Below, piece after piece: positions 7,400 to 15,659 of a stretch of 48,758 nucleotides of DNA (position 1 is its first letter; each line of letters starts with the position of its first letter). Source of the DNA: Pimelobacter simplex. Its GTDB lineage: Bacteria > Actinomycetota > Actinomycetes > Propionibacteriales > Nocardioidaceae. The notes under the pieces are model-generated. The model was given only the letters and a program-made list of their open reading frames with translations. It was not told the origin of the DNA and did no database searches. Location of the stretch: assembly GCA_016803235.1 (NCBI GenBank), contig JADCLI010000046.1:1-48758 (forward strand), read 5' to 3'. A program made the translations under genes and the position numbers.

Positions 7400-8419
7400 T
7401 CACGGCTGCCGCTCGACCTGCCACGGTACGGCGAGTGCGGGCTGCCGGTCCGGCGCGAACCTCACCCAGGTGGACCCGGTGAACCGCACCGTGCGCGGCC
7501 CGGTCGGCGATCGGTAGCGGAACTCGGCATCGGCCACGCGGACCGTGGTGCCGTCCACCTCGATCCTCGGCGGACTCGTGAACCCCCGCCACCAGCCGTC
7601 GGGGAGCCGGGCGTCGCCGGCCGGGTACACGAGGGGGGCGATCGGACAGAATGCCGTCCCCTCTCGGCAGCGGTCGAAGGCGACCAGGGCCTGCTTCGTG
7701 AGGGCGGCGACGCCCACCTCGGTCGCGGACGGGTGGAAGTCGGGGGAAGGCGCGATCGCCGAGCCGGCCGCGACGACCACGTCCTCCGGCTCCGACGCGA
7801 ACCAGGGATCGATGCCGCCGCGGGCCGGGTAGACCGCGGGGTGGAGCCAGTGGGTGGCGGGGGTGTACGTCGTCCGCCCGGGTGCGGTGACGGCCACCTC
7901 GCCGACGGTCACGTCGAGCGGCGTCGAGAGCCACAGGGCGCTGTTCCAGTCGACCGAGCCGGCCAGCGGCGTCAGGACCAGCCAGCGGGAGGCGTCGGTG
8001 CCGGACCCTCCGCGCGAGCGGCCGAGGATGATCGTGTCCCGGTGCCCCTCGCCCGCGAGCCGGTAGCGCACCTCGTACTGCCGGAACCCGTCGAAGACCA
8101 GGTCGCTCGGGACGGTGGTGCGGGGCGTCGAGACCTCGCGGGACTCGCCGAGGACCACGTCGCTGATCCGTGAGGTCGCCTCCGTGAGGAGGGCGCCGGC
8201 AAGCGCCCACTCGACCGCGTCGGTCGGTGCCAGCAGGTCGTCGAGCTCGGTGGGGTCCGCGGTCTCGTCGGCGAGCACCCGGAGGTAGCGCTGCGCGGTC
8301 TCCCGCGCCTGCGCCTCGGTCCCGCGCCGGCTGGCGAGGAAGACGACCGCCACGCCGACGACCAGCGCGACCGCGATGGCGCCGACGAGGACCCGTCGCG
8401 ACGGCTTCGATCGGGGCAA
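7400..8419 (-). CDS. membrane-anchored extracytoplasmic protein of unknown function
   Basis: A 339-residue protein with a basic N-terminus, one hydrophobic segment (about residues 10-28) and a long extracytoplasmic part, so it is probably anchored facing outward. No catalytic motif is recognised. Two cysteines (FDRCREGTAFCPIAP) could form a disulfide. The start is an unusual TTG, supported by GAAGGA six bases upstream and by its placement just before the basic and membrane segment. The tail is rich in beta-strand-like sequence (VRVADAEFRYRSPTGPRTV). The gene stands alone between the crotonase and desaturase genes on the same strand. Confidence 0.7.
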   Translation of the reverse strand: MPRSKPSRRVLVGAIAVALVVGVAVVFLASRRGTEAQARETAQRYLRVLADETADPTELDDLLAPTDAVEWALAGALLTEATSRISDVVLGESREVSTPRTTVPSDLVFDGFRQYEVRYRLAGEGHRDTIILGRSRGGSGTDASRWLVLTPLAGSVDWNSALWLSTPLDVTVGEVAVTAPGRTTYTPATHWLHPAVYPARGGIDPWFASEPEDVVVAAGSAIAPSPDFHPSATEVGVAALTKQALVAFDRCREGTAFCPIAPLVYPAGDARLPDGWWRGFTSPPRIEVDGTTVRVADAEFRYRSPTGPRTVRFTGSTWVRFAPDRQPALAVPWQVERQP

Positions 8420-8441
8420 GGCGCGTCCTTCGGAGAGACGA

Positions 8442-8488
8442 CAGGGCGTCCCGGACGCTGCCCGGGGGACACCGTCCGAAACGCCCTG
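8442..8488 (-). terminator. hairpin terminator after the desaturase gene
   Basis: CAGGGCGTcccGGACG (8442-8457) pairs with CGTCCgaaACGCCCTG (8473-8488) with two mismatches around a GC-rich loop. It lies 23 bp past the desaturase stop and before the next minus-strand start. Confidence 0.6.
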
Positions 8489-8510
8489 CGTGGACTCGGG
8501 GCCGGGCGCG

Positions 8511-9752
8511 TCAGGCCGCCTTGACCATCTCCTTCTTCGCCGCGGCGCTCTCGAGGAGGCGCTGCATGACGCGGCGCTTGCGCTTGTCGGCCGTGGTCAT
8601 GGCGTAGAGGAGCTTGAGCTGGCTGGGAAGGTTCTTGGCGTTGGTGGTCGCGAGCCACCCGTTGGGGAAGGACAGTCGGACCACGCGGTGCCAGGCGCTG
8701 TAGACCTGCTGGGGGAGCGGGGCCGAGTGGTAGTTGAGGCCGTACTTGGCGAACACGGCCTGCACCTTCGGCGCGACCTCGGCGTACCGGCTGCTGGGCA
8801 GGTCGGGGAAGAGGTGGTGCTCGATCTGGTGGGACAGGTTGCCGGTCATGATGTGCATCAGCTTGGAGCCGGAGATGTTGGCGGAGCCGAGCATCTGGCG
8901 CAGGTACCACTCGCCGCGGGTCTCCTTCTCCGGGATCGACTTCAGCTCGAAGGTCTCCACGCCCTCGGGGAAGTGGCCGCACATGATGACCGAGTGCGAC
9001 CAGAGGTTGCGCACCACGTTGGCGGTGAAGTTCGCGGCGAGGGCCGGCAGGAAGGAGCCGGTCGGCAGGGCGAGCGCCGGGTTGACGACGTAGTCCTTGG
9101 TCGCCTGCTTGCGGATCTTCTTCAGCGTCTTGGCGAGGTCCGACTTGAACTTCTCGCTGCGCTTCTCCTTGGGCGTGCGCAGGTTGCGGCCCAGCTCGAG
9201 GTCGTACGCCGCGATGCCGTACTCGAAGAAGCAGGCGTTGATGAAGTTCCACAGCGGCTGCGCGAGGTAGAGCGGGTACCAGCGCTGCTCCTCGTCGACG
9301 CGCATGATGCCGTAGCCGAGGTCGTTGTCCTTGCCGACGATGTTCGTGTAGGTGTGGTGCACCTCGTTGTGGGAGTGCTTCCAGCCGTCGGCGGTCGACG
9401 CGTTGTCCCACTCCCAAGTGGTCGAGTGGATCTTCGGGTCACGCATCCAGTCCCACTGGCCGTGCATGACGTTGTGGCCGATCTCCATGTTCTCGAGGAT
9501 CTTGGCCACGCTCAGGCCCACGGTGCCGGCGACCCAGGCCGGCGGGAAGATGCTGACGAGGAGGGTGGCGCGGGAGGCGAGCTCCAGCTTGCGCTGGATG
9601 TCGACCATCTTGCGGATGTACGCCGCGTCCTTCTCGCCGCGCGCCTCGAGCACCTCCGCGCGGATGGCGTCGAGCTCGGCGCCGAGCGCCTCGATCTGCT
9701 CGGGGGACAGGTGGGCGATCGGGTTGTCGGCCTTGTTGGTCACGGTCGTCAT
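8511..9752 (-). CDS. membrane fatty-acid desaturase (DesA3-like)
   Basis: A 413-residue integral membrane di-iron desaturase that introduces a cis double bond into fatty acyl chains. The three histidine boxes are present: HNVMH at residues 93-97, HNEVHH at 128-133 and HQIEHH near 308-313. Hydrophobic segments lie around residues 62-84 and 255-275. The N-terminus is cytoplasmic and helical. The gene follows a ferredoxin-reductase-like flavoprotein by 30 bp. In Mycobacterium tuberculosis the stearoyl-CoA desaturase DesA3 is likewise paired with its oxidoreductase (Rv3230c), so this protein is likely a delta-9 acyl-CoA desaturase. Regiospecificity is inferred. Confidence 0.9.
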   Translation of the reverse strand: MTTVTNKADNPIAHLSPEQIEALGAELDAIRAEVLEARGEKDAAYIRKMVDIQRKLELASRATLLVSIFPPAWVAGTVGLSVAKILENMEIGHNVMHGQWDWMRDPKIHSTTWEWDNASTADGWKHSHNEVHHTYTNIVGKDNDLGYGIMRVDEEQRWYPLYLAQPLWNFINACFFEYGIAAYDLELGRNLRTPKEKRSEKFKSDLAKTLKKIRKQATKDYVVNPALALPTGSFLPALAANFTANVVRNLWSHSVIMCGHFPEGVETFELKSIPEKETRGEWYLRQMLGSANISGSKLMHIMTGNLSHQIEHHLFPDLPSSRYAEVAPKVQAVFAKYGLNYHSAPLPQQVYSAWHRVVRLSFPNGWLATTNAKNLPSQLKLLYAMTTADKRKRRVMQRLLESAAAKKEMVKAA

Positions 9753-9782
9753 GTCATCAGTCCTTGGGGGGAGTCGTGAGGC

Positions 9783-10928
9783 TCAGTGGTCGAGGGTGCA
9801 GTCGCCGGCGGCGGCGCTGATGCAGGTCTGGATCTTCACGCCGTCGGGGTGGGTCTCCCCGGGGACGGCGACGGTGAGCTCGCCGGTGCGCAGGTCGCGC
9901 ACGGCGCCGGACTTCATCGGCAGGACGCAGCCCATGCAGATGCCCATCCGGCAGCCGCTCGGCATGAGGACTCCGGCTGACTCGGCCGCGTCGAGGATCG
10001 GGACCGAGCCGTCGGTCTCCACGGTGGTGGCGGAGGCGCCGGCGAAGGTGAGGGTGCCGCCCTCGGCGTCGAGGTCGACCACGGTCGGGCGGAAGCGCTC
10101 GGTGTGCAGCGTCAGGCGGCGGTCGTCGTAGAACGCCTCGAGGGTGTCGAGCAGGCCCGCCGGGCCGCAGGCGTAGGCCGTGCGCTCGGCGAGGTCGGGG
10201 ACCTCGGCCTCGAGGTCGGCGGTGGTCAGCAGGCCGTCGGTGTCGGTGTGCCGCTCGACCAGCCGCAGCCGGCCGGCCTCGGCGTGGGCGCGCAGCTCGG
10301 CGCCGAAGATGACCTCGTCGCGCTTCATCGCCGAGTGCACGAGCACGATGTCGTACGCCGCGCGGGCGTCGGCCTCGTTGCGCGAGTAGAGGTTGCGCAG
10401 CATCCCGATCACCGGCGTGATGCCGGAGCCGGCGGTGACCAGGAGCAGCTTCTGCCTGCGGCCGGCGACCGGCGGCGTCAGCACGAAGTCGCCCTCGGCC
10501 TGCGCGAGCTGGACCATCTGGCCGGCGCGGGCCTCGCGCACGAGGTGCTGGGAGACGGCGCCGCCGGGGATCGCCTTGACGGTGATCGAGATGTTGCCGT
10601 CACGGCGCGGGCCGTGGGTCAGCGAGTAGGTGCGCCACAGGCGGATGCCGTCGACGTCGATGCCGACGCGGACGTACTGGCCCGGGATGTGACCGGCCCA
10701 GTCCCGGCCGGGCTTGATCACGAGGGTCGCGGCGTCGGCCGTCTCCTTGTGCACGGAGACGATCCGGCCCTGGAGGCCGGCCGCGGCTCCGGTGCGCAGC
10801 GGCGCGAAGTGGTCGAGGAGGTCGTCGACGCTCAGCGGGGTGACCGCGGCGTCGAGGAGCGAACGGAAGCCGGTGCGGAGGCGTCCGGTGCGGGCGCCCG
10901 CGTCGGAGGTGGCGGTCGTCGTACTCAC
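9783..10928 (-). CDS. ferredoxin reductase-like electron donor for the desaturase
   Basis: A 381-residue fusion of an FAD-binding domain (about 45-145, with RTYSL), an NAD(P)-binding domain (LLVTAGSGITPVIGMLRN) and a C-terminal plant-type 2Fe-2S ferredoxin domain. The cluster ligands are in PSGCRMGICMGCVLP with a fourth cysteine in IQTCIS. It passes electrons from NAD(P)H to the membrane desaturase encoded next. The GTG at 10928 is preferred: GGGAG lies 8 nt upstream, whereas the ATG at 10964 has no ribosome site. It is first in a two-gene operon and is divergent from a PucR-type regulator, which is a plausible controller. Confidence 0.88.
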   Translation of the reverse strand: MSTTTATSDAGARTGRLRTGFRSLLDAAVTPLSVDDLLDHFAPLRTGAAAGLQGRIVSVHKETADAATLVIKPGRDWAGHIPGQYVRVGIDVDGIRLWRTYSLTHGPRRDGNISITVKAIPGGAVSQHLVREARAGQMVQLAQAEGDFVLTPPVAGRRQKLLLVTAGSGITPVIGMLRNLYSRNEADARAAYDIVLVHSAMKRDEVIFGAELRAHAEAGRLRLVERHTDTDGLLTTADLEAEVPDLAERTAYACGPAGLLDTLEAFYDDRRLTLHTERFRPTVVDLDAEGGTLTFAGASATTVETDGSVPILDAAESAGVLMPSGCRMGICMGCVLPMKSGAVRDLRTGELTVAVPGETHPDGVKIQTCISAAAGDCTLDH

Positions 10929-10993
10929 ACCACCAAGACTCCCAGCGGAGAGCGCTAAACTCATGACCGCAGCCGGTGAATCGACTCGCAGAT

Positions 10994-11012
10994 TTTGTAC
11001 CTGAGAGACAAA
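10994..11012. promoter_or_regulatory. TTTGT-N9-ACAAA dyad in the divergent region
   Basis: TTTGT (10994-10998) and ACAAA (11008-11012) form a 5-bp inverted repeat in an AT-richer patch of the 94-bp region between the reductase and the PucR-type regulator. It may be an operator or part of the promoter. The right arm overlaps the regulator's ribosome site region. Confidence 0.35.
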
Positions 11013-11022
11013 GAAGGTGACC

Positions 11023-12216
11023 ATGCCCCGTCGCGTGTTGCGCAGGCCGCGAGCCGGCGACGGCAGCGTGCTGCTGCCGCCGGAGACGGTGGTGGCCCTT
11101 CGGGGTGAGCTGGCGCGGGTCGCCGACGACGTCGTCGACCAGATCATCCGGGAGGTCCCGCCCTACGAGGACGCGTTCAGCGGGCCGATGGGCGAGACCA
11201 TCCGCGGCGCGGTCCAGGTCGCGCTCGGCGGCTTCCTCTCCCTCATCAGCGACTCGCGCGGCCCCGACGCGCTGGCCCCGCGCGCCTCGGCCGTCGACGG
11301 TGCCTACCAGCTGGGGCGTGGTGAGGTGCGGAGCGGGCGGACGGCGGACGCGCTGCTGTCGGCGTACCGGATCGGGGCGCGGGTCTCCTGGCGGCACCTG
11401 TCGACCAAGGCGGTCGAGCAGGGGATCGACCCCGCGACGATGGCGTCCTTCGCCGAGCTGGTCTTCGCCTACATCGACGAGCTGTCCGCGGCGAGCGTGG
11501 CGGGACACCGCGACGAGTCGGCGAGCGAGGGCCGGATCCGGCAGCGGATGGTGGAGCGGCTCGCCCGGCACCTGCTCACCGGGGCGCCGGAGGCGACCGT
11601 GCTCGCCTCGGCCGAGCGCGCCGAATGGACGCCACCGGTCACGCTGACCGCCGTGCTCGTGGCGGAGTCGCAGGCCGGGACGCTGCTGCAGGTGCTGCGC
11701 CGCGGCACCCTGCTGACCACGGACCTGCCCGAGCTCGACGGCGCCGCCCTGCTGATGGTCCCCGACGCGCACGACCGACGCCGGGCGACGCTGCTGCGCG
11801 CGGTGCGTGACCGCGACGCGCTGGTCGGGCCGGCCCGCCCGTGGGTCGCCGTGCGCGAGTCGTACGACCGGGCGGTCCGGGCGCGGGCGCTCGGGCTGAC
11901 CGGCGACACCGAGAGGCACCTGCCCCGGCTGGTGCTGACCGCCGACCCGCAGGCGCTGGCGGACCTGCGGGCCGGCGTACTGGCCCCGTTCGACGAGCTG
12001 CGCCCGGCCGCCGCCGCCAAGCTGCGCGAGACGCTGCGTGCCTGGCTGCTGCACCAGGGGCGCCGCGACGACGTGGCCGCCGCGCTGTTCGTGCACCCGC
12101 AGACGATCCGGTACCGGATGACGCAGGTCCGCGACCTGTACGGCGACCGGTTGGAGGACCCCGATACGGTCTTGGCCCTGACCATTGCTCTCGGGGTCGA
12201 GGAGGTGAGCGGATGA
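11023..12216 (+). CDS. PucR/CdaR-type helix-turn-helix regulator
   Basis: A 397-residue regulator with an N-terminal helical sensor-like region (residues 20-190), a middle GGDEF-like degenerate domain, and a C-terminal PucR-type HTH (about 345-390) containing FVHPQTIRYRMTQVRDLYG. Such proteins usually activate adjacent metabolic genes. Its divergent position points to the desaturase and reductase operon as target. AAGAAGG precedes the ATG at 11023, which is preferred over the GTG at 11017 because that codon overlaps the ribosome site. The stop overlaps the next start as ATGA, so an SGNH lipoprotein is translationally coupled. A paralogue is at 19027-20208. Confidence 0.85.
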   Translation: MPRRVLRRPRAGDGSVLLPPETVVALRGELARVADDVVDQIIREVPPYEDAFSGPMGETIRGAVQVALGGFLSLISDSRGPDALAPRASAVDGAYQLGRGEVRSGRTADALLSAYRIGARVSWRHLSTKAVEQGIDPATMASFAELVFAYIDELSAASVAGHRDESASEGRIRQRMVERLARHLLTGAPEATVLASAERAEWTPPVTLTAVLVAESQAGTLLQVLRRGTLLTTDLPELDGAALLMVPDAHDRRRATLLRAVRDRDALVGPARPWVAVRESYDRAVRARALGLTGDTERHLPRLVLTADPQALADLRAGVLAPFDELRPAAAAKLRETLRAWLLHQGRRDDVAAALFVHPQTIRYRMTQVRDLYGDRLEDPDTVLALTIALGVEEVSG

Positions 12217-13079
12217 GGCGTGGGGCCTCGCTGCTGGTCGTGACCGCCGTCCTCCTCGCGGGCTGCTCGGACCCGCCGGAGTCGAAGCTCGACCGCTCCT
12301 CAGCGGTGCCGGGCGGGTCGTCGTACGTCGCCCTGGGGGACTCCTACTCGGCCGGGCCCCGGCTCGGGCCGAGCACGGGACCGGTCGGCTGCGAGCAGAC
12401 GCAGGGCAACTATCCGCACCTGCTGGCCGCCCGGCTGGACCTCGAGCTCACCGACGTCACCTGCGGCGGCGCGACGAGCGAGCACCTGACCGAGGCGCAG
12501 ACCCCGCCCAACGGCGAGCCGGTGCCGCCCCAGCTCGACGCGCTGAACTCGTCGACCGACCTGGTCACCCTCGGCATGGGCGGCAACGACGGCAAGGTGT
12601 TCTCCGAGCTGGTGACGACATGCGTCGGGATGGCGGTCAAGGACCGGGCCGGCGCACCGTGCTCCGCGGACGGCGCCGCCTTCCGGACCAAGGTGGAGCG
12701 CCAGCTCGGGAGGCTGCCGACCCGGATGGTCGCGGCCATCGAGGCCGTGCAGGAGCGGGCGCCGGAGGCGAGGATCGTCGTGGTCGGCTACCCCGCCGTC
12801 TTCCCCGAGTCCGGCACCTGCGACCTGCTGCCGCTCGCCCGCGGCGACTACCCCTACGCCCGCGAGCTGGTCAGCCGGATCAACGACGGGCTGGCCGACG
12901 CGGCCGACCAGGCCGGTGTGGCGTACGTCGACGTCTGGGCAGCGACGGACGGCCACGACATCTGCGCCGCGGACCCCTGGATCGCCGGGTTGGTCCCCGC
13001 ACAGGCGGGGCTGGAGTACCACCCCTACGCACGGGAGCAGGCGGTCGTCACCGACCTGCTGGTGGACGAGCTGCGCTGA
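12213..13079 (+). CDS. SGNH/GDSL-family lipoprotein hydrolase
   Basis: A 288-residue predicted lipoprotein. The signal peptide ends in the lipobox LLAGC (Cys18). The SGNH catalytic blocks are seen as GDSYSAG with nucleophile Ser44, the glycine block CGGATSEHL, the asparagine block GMGGNDGK, and a terminal YHPYAREQ histidine. Members hydrolyse esters such as lipids or acetylated glycans at the cell surface. Several paired cysteines (for example CGG with CVG, and CDLL with CAAD) suggest disulfides as in Streptomyces secreted GDSL lipases. It overlaps the PucR-type regulator by 4 bp and ends before a pair of strong hairpins. Confidence 0.88.
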   Translation: MRRGASLLVVTAVLLAGCSDPPESKLDRSSAVPGGSSYVALGDSYSAGPRLGPSTGPVGCEQTQGNYPHLLAARLDLELTDVTCGGATSEHLTEAQTPPNGEPVPPQLDALNSSTDLVTLGMGGNDGKVFSELVTTCVGMAVKDRAGAPCSADGAAFRTKVERQLGRLPTRMVAAIEAVQERAPEARIVVVGYPAVFPESGTCDLLPLARGDYPYARELVSRINDGLADAADQAGVAYVDVWAATDGHDICAADPWIAGLVPAQAGLEYHPYAREQAVVTDLLVDELR

Positions 13080-13110
13080 CCCAGCGGACCAGGGGCGAGC
13101 CTGGACGAGA

Positions 13111-13182
13111 AAACTGGCGCTGGGACGAGGATGCTTCCTCGTCCCAGCGCCAGTTTCACCGGCCGGCCGGTGAAACTGGCGC
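13111..13182. terminator. two overlapping long hairpins at a convergent gene end
   Basis: Hairpin 1 has 21-bp perfect arms (13111-13131 and 13136-13156) and a TGCT loop. Hairpin 2 is a 36-bp perfect palindrome (13147-13182). The right arm of hairpin 1 overlaps the left arm of hairpin 2, so the two structures exclude each other. They lie between the SGNH gene and the minus-strand CoA-ester lyase and probably terminate both transcripts. Confidence 0.7.
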
Positions 13183-13201
13183 CGGCCGAACTCCCGAAGG
13201 C

Positions 13202-14068
13202 TCAGGCCTGCAGGGCCTGGATCGCCTCGTGGATGGCGAGCGTGCGCTCGGCGGACTCGACGTGGAGGCTCTCCACCATCTTGCCGTTGTAGGTGACGAC
13301 GCCGGCGCCCTTGCCGTCCTCCCAGGCCTGGATCAGGCCGCGGGCGTCCTCGACGGCCTGCTCGCTCGGGGCGAAGCCGGAGTTGGCGCCCTCGACCTGG
13401 CCGGGGTGGATCAGGGTCTTGCCGTCGAAGCCCATCTGGCGGCCCTGCTCGACCTCGGCGAGGAAGCCGTCGACGTTCTTCACGTCGTTGTAGACGCCGT
13501 CGATGATCACGATGCCGGCCGCGCGGGCGGCCAGCAGGGCAAGGCCCAGGCCGGTGATCACGGGCTGGCGGCCGGGCACGTGCTCGGCGTACAGCTCCTT
13601 GACCAGGTCGTTGGTGCCCATCACGAAGCCGGTGAGGCGCTCGGAGGCGGTGGCGATCGAGAGCGCGTTGAGCATGCCGATCGGGGTCTCGACCATCGCC
13701 CAGAGCGTGGTCTTCGCGGGCGCACCCGCTGCGGAGAGGTCGTCGATGAGCTCGAGGACCTCCTCGGCTGAGTTCACCTTGGGCACCAGGACGACGTCCG
13801 GGCCCGCAGCGGCGGCCGCCTTGATGTCGTCGGCGTGCCACTCGGTGCCGATGCCGTTGACCCGGATGATCAGGTGACGGCTGCCGTACTCACCGGACCG
13901 GACGGCGGCCGCGGCGGCCTCGCGGGCAGCCGGCTTGGCGTCGGGGGCGACGGCGTCCTCGAGGTCGAAGATGATCGCGTCGGCGGGCAGCGTCTTCGCC
14001 TTCTCCAGGGCCCGCTCGTTCGAGCTGGGCATGTAGAGGACGGAGCGCAGCGGCTTGAAGTCGGACAT
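13202..14068 (-). CDS. HpcH/HpaI-family CoA-ester lyase (CitE-like)
   Basis: A 288-residue TIM-barrel lyase of the citrate-lyase beta/CitE-like group. Characteristic segments are SVLYMPSSNERAL, DAIIFDLEDAVAPD with the Mg-binding acidic residues, VLVPKVNSAEE and WAMVETPIGMLNA with the metal-binding glutamate. The family cleaves or condenses (S)-malyl-CoA, citramalyl-CoA or related 3-hydroxyacyl-CoA esters, or hydrolyses malyl-CoA. It lies 3 bp after the larger lyase gene and is translated in the same run. With its neighbour it could handle malyl-CoA or methylmalyl-CoA intermediates of acetate or propionate metabolism. The exact substrate is not visible. Confidence 0.82.
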   Translation of the reverse strand: MSDFKPLRSVLYMPSSNERALEKAKTLPADAIIFDLEDAVAPDAKPAAREAAAAAVRSGEYGSRHLIIRVNGIGTEWHADDIKAAAAAGPDVVLVPKVNSAEEVLELIDDLSAAGAPAKTTLWAMVETPIGMLNALSIATASERLTGFVMGTNDLVKELYAEHVPGRQPVITGLGLALLAARAAGIVIIDGVYNDVKNVDGFLAEVEQGRQMGFDGKTLIHPGQVEGANSGFAPSEQAVEDARGLIQAWEDGKGAGVVTYNGKMVESLHVESAERTLAIHEAIQALQA

Positions 14069-14071
14069 GGG

Positions 14072-15160
14072 TCAGGCCTCCGGGGTCTCGATGGCGTCGT
14101 AGGTGGCCTTGAGGTCGGGGTCGATCTCGGCCAGCTTCTCGGCGAGCTCGACGAGGACCAGGCACTGCTTGAGGGAGGCGTCGTCCTCCATCTTGCCGTC
14201 GATCATCACCGCGCCGGTGCCGTCGCCCATCGCGGCGACCACCCGGCGGGCGTGGGCGATGTCCTCGACGCTCGGGGAGAAGACGCGGTTGGCGATCTTG
14301 ATCTGGACCGGGTGCAGCGACCAGGTGCCGACGCAGCCGAGCAGGAACGCGTTGCGGAACTGGTCCTCGCACGCGACGGTGTCCTTGATGTCGCCGAACG
14401 GCCCGTAGTACGGGTAGATCCCGTGGGTCGCGCAGGCGTCGACCATCTTGGCGATCGTGTAGTGCCACAGGTCCTGCTGGAAGATCGCCCGCTTCGCGTC
14501 GAGGTCCGGCAGGCCGTCGGCACCACGGGGAGCGTCCTCGCGCACGAGGTAGCCGGGGTGGCCGCCACCCACGCGGGTGGTCTTCATCTTGCGGTCGGCG
14601 GCGAGGTCCGCGGGCCCCAGCGAGAGACCCTGCATGCGCGGCGAGGCGCCGCAGATCTCCTCGACGTTGGCGACTCCGCGCGCGGTCTCGAGGATCGCGT
14701 GGACCAGGATCGGCTTGGTGATGCCGGCCTTGGCCTCGAGCTGGGCGAGGATCCGGTCGACGTAGTGGATGTCCTCGGCGCCCTGCACCTTCGGGACCAT
14801 GATCACGTCGAGCTTCTCGCCGATCGCCGGCACCAGCGTGGTGAGGTCGTCCAGCACCCACGGGCTGTCGAGCGCGTTGATCCGCGTCCACAGCTGGGTC
14901 GGGCCGAAGTCGGTGGCCTGGGCGATCTTGACCAGGCCCTCGCGCGCGGCGACCTTGTTGTCCGCCTTGACGGCGTCCTCGAGGTTGCCCAGCAGCACGT
15001 CGACGGTGCCGACCATCGCGGGGATCTTCGCGGCCATCTTCTCGTTGCTGGGGTCGAAGAAGTGGATCGCGCGGCTCGGCCGGGCGGGGATCTCGCGGAG
15101 GGGGAGCGGGGCACCGACAGCGAGGGGGCGGAAGAAGTCCTTGGCGCTCTTGTGACTCAC
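14072..15160 (-). CDS. Mcl1-type malyl-CoA/methylmalyl-CoA lyase homologue
   Basis: A 362-residue HpcH/HpaI-family enzyme, longer than CitE. The segment LSLGPADLAADR followed by KTTRVGGGHPGY matches what I know of L-malyl-CoA/beta-methylmalyl-CoA lyases (Mcl1) of the ethylmalonyl-CoA pathway. Acidic metal ligands are likely in LGNLEDAV and in HAILETARG. The enzyme would split malyl-CoA into glyoxylate and acetyl-CoA, or methylmalyl-CoA into glyoxylate and propionyl-CoA. The GTG at 15160 is chosen: a TAGGTT -10 box (15169-15174) lies 8 bp upstream, suggesting a leaderless start. No other ethylmalonyl-CoA gene is in the window, so the pathway is an inference. Confidence 0.8.
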   Translation of the reverse strand: MSHKSAKDFFRPLAVGAPLPLREIPARPSRAIHFFDPSNEKMAAKIPAMVGTVDVLLGNLEDAVKADNKVAAREGLVKIAQATDFGPTQLWTRINALDSPWVLDDLTTLVPAIGEKLDVIMVPKVQGAEDIHYVDRILAQLEAKAGITKPILVHAILETARGVANVEEICGASPRMQGLSLGPADLAADRKMKTTRVGGGHPGYLVREDAPRGADGLPDLDAKRAIFQQDLWHYTIAKMVDACATHGIYPYYGPFGDIKDTVACEDQFRNAFLLGCVGTWSLHPVQIKIANRVFSPSVEDIAHARRVVAAMGDGTGAVMIDGKMEDDASLKQCLVLVELAEKLAEIDPDLKATYDAIETPEA

Positions 15161-15197
15161 GTTTCGACAACCTACCGGCGAGTCACCCTGTACGGGT

Positions 15198-15656
15198 ATG
15201 ACGGATGTCTCCCGAGACGACGGTGCTTTCCGGGGGCGGCCGTGGTGGAGCACGGCCCTGGTGGCGCTGGTCCTGGTCGCGGTCTGGTTGGGCGCCACCG
15301 GCGCGTGGGGAGCACTGCACTGGGACCGGCTCTCCGAGCGCTGCCCCGGGTACGACGGCGAGGGCATCATGGCCGCCCCGCGCTCGGCGCAGGGGCGGCT
15401 GCTGTGCGGCGAGGACCTGGTCGCGGGTCGGTTCTCCGTGCTGGTCCTCGGCGCGATGGGCCTGCTCCTCCTGCTGGCGCTCGTGCTGTGGGCCCGGCGG
15501 TCGCGGGTCGTCACAGTGCTGGTCACGGTCGTCGTCGCGGGGCTGGCTCCCACGGCGGTGTCCGAGGCGGCGCTGCTGCTGCCGGACGGCTGCTCGCGGG
15601 AGCAGTGGGCGCAGTACGGCGCGGAGGGGTGCGAGCAGGACCGCGAGATGCGGTGA
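15198..15656 (+). CDS. small three-helix membrane protein of unknown function
   Basis: A 152-residue protein with hydrophobic segments at about residues 18-38, 80-98 and 103-124. The loop after helix 1 contains two cysteines (SERCPGYDG, GRLLCGED) and the tail contains two more (PDGCSRE, AEGCEQD). These would face the outside and could pair. No family is recognised. It is divergent from the Mcl1-type gene with only 37 bp between starts, and ends 3 bp before the convergent DUF1992 gene. Confidence 0.65.
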   Translation: MTDVSRDDGAFRGRPWWSTALVALVLVAVWLGATGAWGALHWDRLSERCPGYDGEGIMAAPRSAQGRLLCGEDLVAGRFSVLVLGAMGLLLLLALVLWARRSRVVTVLVTVVVAGLAPTAVSEAALLLPDGCSREQWAQYGAEGCEQDREMR

Positions 15657-15659
15657 GGC

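Noticed and set aside
13111..13182. Phage or integron attachment site
   Set aside because: No integrase, tRNA or cassette structure adjoins the hairpins.
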